From: Pseudomonadota bacterium
GTDB taxonomy: Bacteria; Pseudomonadota; Gammaproteobacteria; Acidiferrobacterales; UBA6901
Assembly (NCBI GenBank): GCA_021790335.1
Contig: JAJYEE010000002.1
Location: forward strand, 130,164 to 194,163
Reading direction: 5' to 3'
DNA: 64,000 nt
Both the position numbers and the translations under genes were made by a program. Positions 45,542-54,498 of the stretch are shown piece by piece. The notes under the pieces were generated by a model. That model was not told the DNA's origin, searched no databases, and saw only the letters and a program-made list of their open reading frames with translations. Position 1 is the first letter of the stretch. Each line of letters starts with the position of its first letter.

Positions 45542-46441
45542 ATGATGACCGCAGAGCCAATCAGCACGTCTGTCTTTACTACGGCAGCGATTTACTCGAC
45601 CGTGCTCGAATCCTTGCCAGACCCGGTCATAGTCACGGACTTTAGCGGAAAGATCCTATATCTGAATCTCGCGGCGATACGCCTGATCGGCTTGAATCGC
45701 GGCAGCTTGCGTGGCCGGTTGCTGTCTGACGTCCTCACGATCCTGGACGGCGTCACACACAAACGCGTCTCTGATCCTCTCACACGCTTTATTGCCCGCA
45801 GCGCCCGCCCAAGACCGAACGAATTCGATCTGCTGCAACAGTGGACGGGGACCGAGATACCAGTGGAGGATTCCTGCTCTGTTTTGAGAGGTCCGGACCG
45901 TGAGTCCGAAGGGGTAGTTCTGGTGCTGCGCGACGCCACCGGGTTGCGCGAGCTCGCACTCAATGCGACACACGATTCCCTCACCCGTCTCGCCAACCGC
46001 CGGGAGTTCGAGCGCCGTCTGGAGCGCCTGCTCGAAACGCTTCGCGGTGGTGAGGAGCATGCACTGCTTTATATGGATCTCGACCACTTCAAGCTGGTCA
46101 ATGACACTCACGGACACGCCGCCGGCGATTCCGTCCTGCGCAAAGTAGCAGAAATATTCCGCGCTTCGGTTCGCGAGCGCGACACACTTGCACGTCTCGG
46201 CGGTGACGAATTTGCACTTCTGCTCGAGCACTGCTCGATCGGCTTGGCCAACGCACATGCACGCACGCTGGCGCAGGCGCTCGCAGAGCAGAAATTTTTT
46301 TGGTCCGGAACGAGCTTCCGGCTCGGCGTAAGCATTGGTGCCGTCGCCATTACCGCTGGGAATCATACGCCGGCTTCCGTGCTCGCCGCCGCGGACCTTG
46401 CCTGTTATGCCGCGAAGCGCCACGGTGCCGAACGGCTTTGA
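45542..46441 (+). CDS. PAS-GGDEF diguanylate cyclase
   Basis: A 299-residue cytoplasmic protein: PAS domain about residues 18-135, GGDEF domain 142-299. The active site GGDEF is at residues 220-224, and the inhibitory I-site RxxD is R211-D214. Substrate helix motif DSLTRLANRREF is intact. It makes c-di-GMP and should be product-inhibited. The ATG at 45542 is chosen because GGTGG precedes it. It lies between the FixJ-like and FixK-like genes, so redox or oxygen signals are probably connected to c-di-GMP and to the PilZ proteins nearby. Confidence 0.92.
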   Translation: MMTAEPISTSVFTTAAIYSTVLESLPDPVIVTDFSGKILYLNLAAIRLIGLNRGSLRGRLLSDVLTILDGVTHKRVSDPLTRFIARSARPRPNEFDLLQQWTGTEIPVEDSCSVLRGPDRESEGVVLVLRDATGLRELALNATHDSLTRLANRREFERRLERLLETLRGGEEHALLYMDLDHFKLVNDTHGHAAGDSVLRKVAEIFRASVRERDTLARLGGDEFALLLEHCSIGLANAHARTLAQALAEQKFFWSGTSFRLGVSIGAVAITAGNHTPASVLAAADLACYAAKRHGAERL

Positions 46442-46527
46442 GGAGATGACACGTCGCCGGCCGTGTACGCGCCTTTACCCGCACTTCCGAATGAAGCGGA
46501 TTTACCAATTTCCACAAGGAGGCATCA

Positions 46528-47289
46528 ATGAACATTAACGTTGGCACCAGCGCTTCCCGCACAACACCTTTTCTTCCAGTCCGCGGAACGCCGACCATTT
46601 CCGCCACTTCGCGTGGCACACGCGAATTGCTCATGTCGATTGCAGGTCCACCCCGCCGGTATGTGCGCGGCCAGCATCTGTTTCACGCCGGCGACAGCGA
46701 CCCCAGTCTGTATGTCGTAGAATCTGGGTCAGTCAAGCTTTACGGCATCACCAGCAGCGGCGCCGAGCAGATCTTCGCATTTTGCCTGCCCGGAGAGTTC
46801 TTTGGGCTCGATGTCCTGGGTGAACCTGCGCATGGTTCGTCCGCCGGGGTACTCGAACCCACGACAGTGCGCGCGTTGCCGGTGCCAGAGATCAGGGCAA
46901 TGTACCGGCGCATCCCGGCGGTCCAGCACCGTATCCATCGGCTTCTCGCGCACCGCATAAACGAGCTGTACGAGCAGATGATGGTGTTGAGCAAGAAGCG
47001 CGCCGATGAGCGTCTTGCCGGCTTTCTGCTGGGGATCGACGCACGCCTGCCTGAACCTCAGCGTGCCGCCCACATTCTGCGGCTGAGCATGTCGCGCTAT
47101 GAAATCGGCTGCTACCTCGGATTGGCCCTCGAAACCGTGAGCCGTATTCTGCGACGCTTTGACGACGAGGGCCTGACACGCACACGCACACGCCGCATCC
47201 AGTTGTGCGACCTCGAGCGCCTGCGCGCGCTCGCTGGGCTGGCACTGAGCGGGCCGGCCAGGACCACACCGGGCATATTGTTCGCGTAA
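46528..47289 (+). CDS. CRP/FNR family regulator, FixK-like
   Basis: A 253-residue protein. The cyclic-nucleotide-like beta-roll (GQHLFHAGDSDPSLYVVESG...FCLPGEFFGLD) is followed by a long helix and an FNR-type HTH: SRYEIGCYLGLALETVSRILRRF with the E..SR residues that read TTGAT half-sites. The N-terminal region has no cysteines, so unlike FNR there is no Fe-S cluster; it is like FixK, whose activity depends on its level. AAGGAGGC lies upstream. It probably acts on the TTGAT-N4-ATCAA-type box before the cytochrome gene and the one at 38612. Confidence 0.9.
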   Translation: MNINVGTSASRTTPFLPVRGTPTISATSRGTRELLMSIAGPPRRYVRGQHLFHAGDSDPSLYVVESGSVKLYGITSSGAEQIFAFCLPGEFFGLDVLGEPAHGSSAGVLEPTTVRALPVPEIRAMYRRIPAVQHRIHRLLAHRINELYEQMMVLSKKRADERLAGFLLGIDARLPEPQRAAHILRLSMSRYEIGCYLGLALETVSRILRRFDDEGLTRTRTRRIQLCDLERLRALAGLALSGPARTTPGILFA

Positions 47290-47510
47290 TATTTTAATGT
47301 GGCAAGGTGACAAAGGCCGGAAGAATAGGATTTTCCTTTACGGATCCCCATTTCTGTCGCGAGCCAGCAATACCATGGCCTGTGTGTCGTGAAGCTGGCA
47401 CTGCCCGCCAGTTTCGGAGATCAGCCAGAGATTGGCTTTCCGGTGTTCCCGTGGGCCGAGGCCACGAAAACATTATCAAGCGGTGGTTTTGCTCTTCGGT
47501 GCTACGATTT

Positions 47511-47524
47511 TTGACGCACATCAA
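47511..47524 (+). promoter_or_regulatory. FNR/FixK-type box upstream of the cytochrome b gene
   Basis: TTGAC-GCAC-ATCAA differs from the consensus dyad at one base. A start 41.5 bases downstream (about 47559) has TACTTT exactly at the -10 position (47547-47552). The cytochrome b gene starts 110 bases after the box. Confidence 0.6.
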
Positions 47525-47634
47525 CACATTTTTGGTCCCTCCATCTTACTTTGAAAATAAAGAAAAGAGCGGGGTGGAGAGGATCTGCTGCAACCCGAAA
47601 GCCGGCACCCATCAGCAAGCCGGGAGGTGAGACG

Positions 47635-48207
47635 ATGAAGCGCGCAGAAGGCGTTCTGGTCTGGGACCCGGAAGTGCGCCTGTTTCACTGGGTGACTGCC
47701 ATGTCATTTTTCGTGGCCTACTTTACAGAGGATCTGCTTACGCCCCATGTCTGGGCAGGCTATGTCGTTCTCGCTCTCGTGGTATTCCGGATTCTTTGGG
47801 GCTTCATCGGGTCAGAACACGCGCGCTTCCGCGATTTTACGTATCCGCCTTCGGCAGTACTTTCCAACCTGAAGGATATCGTGCTTGCACATCCTCGACG
47901 CTACCTCGGGCACAGCCCGGCCGGAGGAGCGATGGTGCTGCTGCTGCTTCTGTTTCTTCTGGCGACGACGGTAACGGGAGTAATGCTGTACGGAGCCGGT
48001 GAACATGCCGGGCCGCTGGCCAGCGCCATGATCGGAATCAACAAGCGAACCCTCAAGGAACCCCATGAGCTGCTTGCAAACATCACGCTCGGTCTGGTGA
48101 TGTTGCATATCGCCGGTGTCATTGCTGCCGGTGTGATGCACAAGGAAAATCTCGCGCGCGCGATGCTGACCGGGCGCAAGCGCCCCGAACCGGGATCGCT
48201 AGACTGA
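47635..48207 (+). CDS. Di-haem cytochrome b561-family protein
   Basis: A 190-residue membrane protein with four main hydrophobic segments. Candidate haem-ligand histidines are H18 (RLFHWVTAMSFF), H37 (HVWAGYVVLALVVFRILW), and H residues in LKEPHELLANITLGLVMLHIAGVIAAG. This is the layout of cytochrome b561/Ni-Fe hydrogenase-type cytochrome b subunits, which exchange electrons with quinone. Start ATG 47635 has GGGAGGTGAG upstream. Next to a FixK-like gene and behind an FNR-type box, it is probably induced at low oxygen. Confidence 0.87.
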   Translation: MKRAEGVLVWDPEVRLFHWVTAMSFFVAYFTEDLLTPHVWAGYVVLALVVFRILWGFIGSEHARFRDFTYPPSAVLSNLKDIVLAHPRRYLGHSPAGGAMVLLLLLFLLATTVTGVMLYGAGEHAGPLASAMIGINKRTLKEPHELLANITLGLVMLHIAGVIAAGVMHKENLARAMLTGRKRPEPGSLD

Positions 48208-48495
48208 ACCGGAAGATCGTCGACGCCTGGGATTTTCGGCCAGACCGAGCTGCATTTCCCCATCAATGGATCCGATCCGACTCATCCTGACGTATTCGGC
48301 CGAATACGCCCCGCTCCGTCCTCTGACCAACGCCAGCGTTTTCGCAACGGATCGCTTGCCGACAAGCCGACCGCCCGGTGCCTGCTGACCGGACAACCAG
48401 CCGGTATTCGACTCGTGCGGACAATTCAGGCATCCCATACGCGCATAATCCGTACAGGACGCGGGTTGCGTTAGCTTCCGGCTCTCATCGGCCAC
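48199..48495 (-). CDS. Small hypothetical protein downstream of the MoaD-like gene
   Basis: A 98-residue frame from GTG 48495, eight bases after the MoaD-like stop. It has a small cysteine group C-x8-C-x2-C (SCTDYARMGCLNC) that could bind metal, and a basic C-terminus. I do not recognise a family. It overlaps the cytochrome b 3' end by nine bases on the opposite strand. It may be spurious. Confidence 0.3.
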   Translation of the reverse strand: MADESRKLTQPASCTDYARMGCLNCPHESNTGWLSGQQAPGGRLVGKRSVAKTLALVRGRSGAYSAEYVRMSRIGSIDGEMQLGLAENPRRRRSSGSV

Positions 48496-48503
48496 GCCTC
48501 CGG

Positions 48504-48800
48504 TCAGCCTCCCGCAATTGCCCCTACGATCAGAAACGGCTCCTCACCGCTGACCACTGCGCCCGGCAACAGAGTATCCGGAGAAGCGAAAGACAGGTCT
48601 TCCTTGCAGGCGAAGAACCGCACGAGCGGCCGGCGTTTCAGCGTAGCATGGTCGCGGACCGTTCCGCGCAGCACAGGATAACGCGCCTCAAGCGCGTCCA
48701 GCGCACCCCCGAGCGTCACGGAGCCTTCCAGCGCCAGGCGCACCTCCCCGTCAACGCCCGCCAGACGGCACAGCTGGTGCGGGAGCACTACGCGGATCAC
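48504..48800 (-). CDS. MoaD/ThiS-like ubiquitin-fold protein
   Basis: A 98-residue beta-grasp protein starting [15 protein letters not shown] and ending in the diglycine VGAIAGG, the tail that is adenylated and thiocarboxylated in MoaD/ThiS sulfur carriers. GTG start at 48800 overlaps the stop of the BNR-repeat remnant by four bases, the usual pairing of these two families. With the partner broken, its function may be lost or general. Confidence 0.82.
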   Translation of the reverse strand: MIRVVLPHQLCRLAGVDGEVRLALEGSVTLGGALDALEARYPVLRGTVRDHATLKRRPLVRFFACKEDLSFASPDTLLPGAVVSGEEPFLIVGAIAGG

Positions 48801-49357
48801 GGGAGCACCTGCGCTTCGACCGACAGCACGGCCGGCAGATGACACACAATGGGGTCCCACGAGTCCCCATCGTCGGCCGAAACATAGACCTGCCCTCCGG
48901 TCGTTCCGAAATATATGCCACAGGGGCCCAGGGAATCCGCAGACATCGCCTCGCGCAGCACGTTCACATAGCAATCCCGTTGCGGAAGTCCCTTCGTTAG
49001 TGCCTCCCACTCAATGCCGCCGCTGCGGCTTCGATACACACGCAAGCGGCCGTCCACCGGATAATGTTCCGAATCGCTCTTGATTGGCACGACAAATATG
49101 GTCTCCGGCTCGTGCGCATGCACCTCGATCGGAAATCCGAAGTCAGAGGGCAAATTGCCGCTCACCTCGATCCACGATTCCCCGGCATTGTCGGTGCGCA
49201 TTACGTCCCAGTGCTTTTGCATGAACAGAACATCCGGACGTGACGGATGCATCGTGACCCGATGAACACAATGCCCCACTTCAGCGCTTGGGTCCGGAAG
49301 TTCGTATTTCGACAGCAACCCGCGATTCGTGGGCATCCACGTCCTGCCGCCATCATC
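48797..49357 (-). pseudogene. BNR-repeat (sialidase-like propeller) gene, 5' part lost to an IS110 fragment
   Basis: The minus strand reads DDGGRTW, then [61 protein letters not shown] and [29 protein letters not shown] up to the stop at 48797. This is the C-terminal half of a family of BNR/WD40-type propellers usually encoded with a MoaD-like protein. Homology stops near 49357, where an IS110 sequence begins, and the missing first half is not found on the other side of the element. Confidence 0.85.
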
Positions 49358-50221
49358 GCCGAGGCCGCGCGCTCGATGCCGCATGCCCTGCGCGCGCTGC
49401 CGAAGACCGATGAAGCGCTCTCGGAACTCACATTGCTGTGCGGCTTTGACGATGACCTGGCCCAGGAAATCACCCAGGTGAGTCACCGCATCCGGGGGCT
49501 GCTGACGCAGATTCATCCGGCACTCGAGCGGGTGTTGGGGCCTCGGCTCGACCACCCGGCGCTGCTCGCGCTGCTGCAGAAATATCCTTCTCCGGCCGCG
49601 CTGTCGGCGGTGAGCGAGAAGCGCCTGGCGGTCTTTCTCGCGAGGCTCGCACCGCGGCTTGCCAGGACGTTTGCCGCTGAGATCCATCGGGCGTTGCGTG
49701 AACAGACGGTCGTCGTGCCCGGCACGCAAGCCGTGGAACTTGTCCTGCCGCGACTTGCCGAGCAGCTCGCCACCTTGCGCCGCCAGCGTGAGGAGCTCGC
49801 CCGGGAAGTGGAGCGGCGTGTCAACGCGCACCCTCTTGCCGCGGTCCTGATGAGCATGCCGGGGGTCGGCGTCAGGACGGCAGCGAGACTCCTCACCGAG
49901 GTGACTACCCGACCCTTTGCCTCCTCGGCGCATCTGGCGGCCTATGCAGGGCTCGCCCCGGTCACGCGCCGCTCCGGCAGTTCCATTCGTGGTGAACATC
50001 CTTCCCGGCGCGGGAACAAGGTCTTGAAGCGCACCTTGTTCCTCTCGGCCTTCGCGGCGCTTCGCGATCCGGTATCCCGTGCCTACTACGAACGCAAGAT
50101 CCAACAGGGCAAACGCCACAACCAGGCGCTCATCGCGCTCGCGCGCCGGCGCTGCGATGTGCTCTTTGCGATGCTGCGTGATGGTAGCTTCTACCATGCG
50201 GCTCCCACGATTAACGCTTGA
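49352..50221 (+). mobile_element. IS110 family transposase, N-terminally truncated
   Basis: The plus-strand frame from [17 protein letters not shown] to 50221 contains the C-terminal two thirds of an IS110 transposase, including [37 protein letters not shown] and [20 protein letters not shown]. The DEDD N-terminal domain is missing, so it cannot transpose. The open frame begins at 49247 but its first 35 codons belong to the disrupted BNR gene's opposite strand. Confidence 0.87.
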
Positions 50222-50864
50222 CTAAAGACATAGGGGCACCCCCCATCCGTCCATCGGGACTGCCCTGCCCTGTCGGTTTTCTCGCGAATTTGCTCGGCTG
50301 TTGCCGCCGGCGCAAATCACCAACCCGGCAATTTCTTGGTGATTCGGTTGTTCGCACTGCAGCGGACTGATATATATTCGAGAAAGGCGACTACCCACGG
50401 ATTCCGCCACTGGTCGCCCGCACGAGCACGGACAACGAGGGGAACTATGGGCGTGCATATCCCGGAAGCGGTGATGCCGGTGTGCGCCAATCTGGGCCGC
50501 ACATTCTTGTGATCCACTGCGCCGAAACTCGGGGATTTCCAGATGACCGGCACCTGGCCATGGTTGCAGCTGCCGACCTGACTGCGCAGGTGCTTCCCGG
50601 TACCGTTCCAGACCAAGCAAGGCAGTCGGTTCGGGCGCAGCATTCGTCAAGTCCTGCGGCCACGGTCGCAGATAAGCCATTCGGAAAGGAATTCCGGAAC
50701 ATCCTGTGAAACCTCGCGCACCTGTCCACCCGGACAACATCCTCCGTATCGATGCCATTAGCCGGCCCCGGCCCTGCGGTCCCTGCCCTTTGCGGCCGGA
50801 ACCAAAACGCTGAGCGGGACGGGCACAGTGGCAGCCACTGCACACGATACGTTCGGCAGGCGTT
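50222..50864. other. Region after the IS110 fragment, no gene seen
   Basis: About 640 bases with only unsupported frames. The first 40 bases probably belong to the IS end. The missing 5' half of the BNR gene is not here, so the insertion was accompanied by deletion. Confidence 0.5.
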
Positions 50865-51254
50865 GTGGTGGTGCGGAAAAGCGGTCAATTCTGGCGCTTC
50901 CTGCTGCTGCGTGCTTACGCAAACTGGGATTTTCCGAAAGGCCAGGCGGAGGCCGGAGAACAGGACCTGCAGACAGCAATTCGGGAAACACTGGAGGAGA
51001 CCGGCATTTCCGACCTCAGTTTCCCCTGGGGGACCGCTTACCGGGAAACCGGTCCTTACGGACGGGGCAAAGTGGCGCGTTTCTATGTTGCACGAACCCA
51101 GAAGGAGAATCTCACGCTTCCGGTAAGCCGCGAACTGGGGCGCCCGGAACATCATGAATACCGCTGGGTCAGCTATCGCGAGGCGCATGGGCTGTTGCCG
51201 GCGCGCCTGCGGCCGATCCTGGATTGGGCTGAGTCGCTGGTACTGGGACATTAG
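50865..51254 (+). CDS. NUDIX hydrolase
   Basis: A 129-residue NUDIX protein. The full Nudix box G-x5-E-x7-R-E-x2-E-E-x-G is present as GQAEAGE...AIRETLEETG. The sequence upstream in frame (IRSAGVVVVRKSGQFW) also fits family N-termini, so the true start may be a rarer codon between the stop at 50811 and GTG 50865. Such enzymes hydrolyse nucleoside diphosphate derivatives, commonly Ap4A or dNTPs; the substrate is open. Confidence 0.88.
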   Translation: MVVRKSGQFWRFLLLRAYANWDFPKGQAEAGEQDLQTAIRETLEETGISDLSFPWGTAYRETGPYGRGKVARFYVARTQKENLTLPVSRELGRPEHHEYRWVSYREAHGLLPARLRPILDWAESLVLGH

Positions 51255-51467
51255 GGAATCCGAAGGTGCGACGCCCCGGCTGGATTCGGCTTCTGCGCTA
51301 GCCCCATCGCGATGGATTTTCGCCGGAGGACCCGTTAGTGTTATGGTCGCTCAGGATCGGGTTTGCGTGCCGGGGTGCGGATGCTGCGTGCCATTTATGG
51401 GTAAAAATTGGCACGACCTTTGCTAACTGTAAAATTATTAGGTCGCGGTCAAAGGGGAGACGGGGTA

Positions 51468-52136
51468 ATGGTACAAATAAAAAAATATTCGTCCTGGGCA
51501 CAGGACATCACGATCATCGTGCTGGTCGCTCTGATGAGCATCGGCGCCAACCTTCCCGACAGGATATCCAAGGGCATCGGTCTGAACAAAGACTACCTGC
51601 TCATCGGATTGATAGCCATCATCGGCGTATCGCTTGTCCGCTATCTCAAGTTTGCGCTGATCCTCGTAATCGCGATCCTAGCCATTGGCGCGAACCTTCC
51701 CAGCGATATCGCTCAGCGGCTCGGAGTCGATCCGCATATCATGCTCTTTGCGCTGGTCGCTATGGTTGTCACTTCTTTCGTAAACTTCGCGCTGAAGCTG
51801 CCGAAGGGGGTGAAACCGATCGCCCAGATCAACAGTGCCCACGGGGCGCGCGCGCTGTGCCATGCGGCACAAAAAGGCCACGCGTCCATGGTCTATTCGC
51901 TTATCAGCGCCGGCATCAATCCGAACTTCCGGGATGAAAAAGGCCATTTGCCGCTGGTGTTAGCCGCTTCCCATGGGCATGCTCTGGTCGTCAAGCTCCT
52001 GCTCGACAACGGCGCGACAGTGGATGCCACTGACGGTGCCGGCAACACGGCCCTGACAGTGGCAACCAAGGGTGGGTTTACTCAGACCGCCATTCTCATC
52101 AAGAACGCCCAGGTGCGACAGAAAGCCGCGGCCTGA
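51468..52136 (+). CDS. Membrane protein with ankyrin repeats
   Basis: A 222-residue protein. The N-terminal 110 residues contain about four hydrophobic segments (ITIIVLVALMSIGANLP, YLLIGLIAIIGVSLV, FALILVIAILAIGANLP, IMLFALVAMVVTSFV); the repeated IGANLP suggests internal duplication. The C-terminus has three ankyrin repeats (ALCHAAQKGHASMVYSLISAG, LPLVLAASHGHALVVKLLLDNG, TALTVATKGGFTQTAILIK). Start 51468 has AAGGGGAGA upstream. It overlaps copD by 38 bases at their 3' ends. Role unknown, probably a protein-interaction platform. Confidence 0.82.
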   Translation: MVQIKKYSSWAQDITIIVLVALMSIGANLPDRISKGIGLNKDYLLIGLIAIIGVSLVRYLKFALILVIAILAIGANLPSDIAQRLGVDPHIMLFALVAMVVTSFVNFALKLPKGVKPIAQINSAHGARALCHAAQKGHASMVYSLISAGINPNFRDEKGHLPLVLAASHGHALVVKLLLDNGATVDATDGAGNTALTVATKGGFTQTAILIKNAQVRQKAAA

Positions 52137-53202
52137 TGCCGGTTGTCCGGGGCAGCGCATGTTCCGCAAGCACCAGCGATGCCGGCCGGGACAGCTGTGA
52201 GCTTTGCGCGTTTTTCATTTCGGACGCCGGCATGCTGTGAAGCAGTGCCGCTGCAGCCAGGATCACGCCCAGCGCCAGCAGGACTTCGACGCTGACCGTC
52301 CGGAAGCAGGCCCGAACCTCCGACTCCTCAGATGGCCGCATGACCATGCGTTTGTCGTTTGCTGCGCCGAAATGGCGTAGCAACCGCGGCCGGCGCGACG
52401 ACCGTCCCGACAACCGCTGCAGATTCGGCAGATGGCCGTAGCGGTTTCTCGCGCCAAGGGTGATCATGCCGGCTACGAGCAACAGCTTCACCGTGAGGAT
52501 CCTCCCGTACTGCGAATCCCATAATGACCCCCAGTTCCCGAGTTCGTGCCAGGCCGTGTAGACTCCTGTGAGCAGAACGGCACCGAGCGCGAATCCCGCG
52601 AGTCTGGAAAGGCGCTCGAAAATCTCAGCGGCCAGCAACGGTGGCTTCTGCGTCTGTGCCAGGAGCTGCGGAAAAACGGCGAGCGACATGCCTAACAGGC
52701 TTCCGACCCATGCGGATCCGGCCAGCAGATGCACCCAGTCTATCCACACCGCCAGGGTGAAGTCGCCGTTGTCCGCCGGATGGCCGGTTTCGCTGCGCGT
52801 GAGAGCAATGGCCGCCGCAGCTGCCAGCATGAGCCATGCCGGCCACGCACGCCGTCGATGCTGCCCGATCTTGCGCCACCCGTACCACAGCAAAGCCAGT
52901 GCCGGAAGGCGAAAGCCCCAGACATGCCCGTAATGCGTGACTTTCAGCACGATCGGTAACGCGGACAGCAGCCCCGCCCACCGGCCACCTTCCATTTCAA
53001 GCGTCCTGGCAATGAGAATCCCTACGCTGCTGAGTGTGAGCAACACAACCGCCATACCGAGCAGACGCGACATCGCCGCATCGACCCGTGCCACAGGCGC
53101 CTGCGGCAACACTCCGAGCCAGCACGCGAGCAATCCCAGCACCGCAACCACCGACAGAACATCCAGCGCCGTGAAGCCGATATACAGAGGATGCATAGGC
53201 AT
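52099..53202 (-). CDS. copD: Copper resistance protein CopD family
   Basis: A 367-residue inner-membrane protein with eight or so hydrophobic segments. The CopD core is WIDWVHLLAGSAWVGSLLGM, with the conserved His, and the distal YGRILTVKLLLVAGMITLGARNR. It works with CopC to move copper across the inner membrane. The ATG at 53202 is chosen because GGAGGGG is 9 bases upstream. It begins 17 bases after the copC stop and ends the operon. Confidence 0.9.
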   Translation of the reverse strand: MPMHPLYIGFTALDVLSVVAVLGLLACWLGVLPQAPVARVDAAMSRLLGMAVVLLTLSSVGILIARTLEMEGGRWAGLLSALPIVLKVTHYGHVWGFRLPALALLWYGWRKIGQHRRRAWPAWLMLAAAAAIALTRSETGHPADNGDFTLAVWIDWVHLLAGSAWVGSLLGMSLAVFPQLLAQTQKPPLLAAEIFERLSRLAGFALGAVLLTGVYTAWHELGNWGSLWDSQYGRILTVKLLLVAGMITLGARNRYGHLPNLQRLSGRSSRRPRLLRHFGAANDKRMVMRPSEESEVRACFRTVSVEVLLALGVILAAAALLHSMPASEMKNAQSSQLSRPASLVLAEHALPRTTGIRPRLSVAPGRS

Positions 53203-53218
53203 GGACAATATCCCCTCC

Positions 53219-53590
53219 TCACTTTACCCGGAACGGAAAACGCCCTTCGGTATGATGGCCGTCGCGCGCGATGACGCTCCAGTAGACATAGTATTTTCCT
53301 GGCACCAGCTTCTTCGGCAGGTCTGTTTCGAGTAGTGCACTGTTGGATGCAGAAACCCGGCCCCGACCGGCACTCACTTGAGCGCCCGTCGCAGTCTTAA
53401 CGATCAGCGTCGAGAATACCGGCTCGATGTCCCCATCGAACCAGATGCGCACCGACGTCGGCGCGCTGGCCAGTTCTGACCCCACTTTGGGCAACGAGTG
53501 GTCCGGAAAGGCATGAGCTTTCGCCACTTGGGTAGCCAGCAACAGGACGAACAGGCCGATTGCGAACTGCATGATGCCCACTTTAGCCAT
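53219..53590 (-). CDS. copC: Periplasmic copper-binding protein CopC
   Basis: A 123-residue precursor. Signal peptide MAKVGIMQFAIGLFVLLLAT is cut after AKA, leaving His at the mature N-terminus (HAFPDHSLP), the position that binds Cu(II) in CopC. The Cu-site Asp and His lie in PVFSTLIV region and VIARDGHHTEGRFPFRV. Ig-like fold, ~100 residues, normal for the family. TTG 53614 is an alternative start overlapping the upstream stop; ATG 53590 better suits the signal peptide. Confidence 0.9.
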   Translation of the reverse strand: MAKVGIMQFAIGLFVLLLATQVAKAHAFPDHSLPKVGSELASAPTSVRIWFDGDIEPVFSTLIVKTATGAQVSAGRGRVSASNSALLETDLPKKLVPGKYYVYWSVIARDGHHTEGRFPFRVK

Positions 53591-53610
53591 GATGCTGCCG
53601 TCTCCGTCAT

Positions 53611-54498
53611 TCAATCTAACAGTGGCGCACCCAGACTGTGCGGTGCGATGTCGTCAAAATAGAAATCCATACCCAGCAGGATTCCAACCGAATTGCCGCT
53701 ACGGCTGTTTACCGGGACCTGCGCCTCAACTCCCCATTGCAGGTAATGCCCGACCCATATGACTCCGGGGTTTATGTAGCCGGTGGTCTGATCAGCGCAT
53801 CCGCGATCAAGGCAGGTCTGCATGGGAACCTCGATGATCGGCACCATGTTCCTGAACGGCCCCTTGATGCCCACATCGCGCACGAAATCCTGCAGATAAG
53901 GAATGCTGTATTGCAGCGAGAAACTCCAGTTCAGCATGTGCGGAACCGTCGGATCCGAGGGAAAATCCTCGGACACGGCGGCCGTGAACGCCATTGGCCG
54001 CAGCATCCGCCAGCGATGCGACAGGCCGCCAAAGCCCTTCCCGAGTGCGAATTCGGGAGTGTAGATCGAGTACGGCGCACCGATGTTTCGGCTGCCGCTA
54101 TGGCCGATGGTGTCGGCGAATTGCAGCATCCCTATCGATTCAGCTCCCGGATGCACAAACAGCTGATAGGAGCCGGCCACTGTCGTGTTGCCCCAGCCCT
54201 CGGCATTCGGGATTCCGCCCCCGAACAGCGAACGCTGGTAGTCGGTGCTGGCCACCACACCGAAGCGTCTGGTCAGCCGCTTGGCGAATGCTAAATTAAG
54301 CGTGTCCTGGCTCGTTCCCCCGTTGTCGATGTGATTGAAAACCCACGAGCCCTCATCGGCCACACCAGGATCATCGAAGCTCATCGTGGCCGGAAATACG
54401 CGCATGCCGGCAATGGCGTGGGCGTGTGCCACAGGAACGATGCCCGCTGCGAGCAGCGATGCGATAAGCGGCACACCGAGTACGCGCCACCGAATCAC
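53611..54498 (-). CDS. Outer-membrane beta-barrel protein in copper operon
   Basis: A 295-residue exported protein. The signal peptide ends at VAHAHA. The mature part has alternating hydrophobic strands and aromatic girdles (WGNTTVAGSYQLFVHPG, WSFSLQYSIPYLQDFV, GVIWVGHYLQWGVEAQVPVN) and ends with the strand LGMDFYFDDIAPHSLGAPLLD, like phenol-pathway/transporter barrels. GTG start overlaps the cupredoxin stop by four bases. Probably a porin or copper-related export/import channel; family not identified. Confidence 0.75.
   Translation of the reverse strand: MIRWRVLGVPLIASLLAAGIVPVAHAHAIAGMRVFPATMSFDDPGVADEGSWVFNHIDNGGTSQDTLNLAFAKRLTRRFGVVASTDYQRSLFGGGIPNAEGWGNTTVAGSYQLFVHPGAESIGMLQFADTIGHSGSRNIGAPYSIYTPEFALGKGFGGLSHRWRMLRPMAFTAAVSEDFPSDPTVPHMLNWSFSLQYSIPYLQDFVRDVGIKGPFRNMVPIIEVPMQTCLDRGCADQTTGYINPGVIWVGHYLQWGVEAQVPVNSRSGNSVGILLGMDFYFDDIAPHSLGAPLLD

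Noticed and set aside
48199-48495. Possible Spt4-like zinc protein
   Set aside because: Only the GCLNC spacing resembles it; kept as a low-confidence hypothetical without function.
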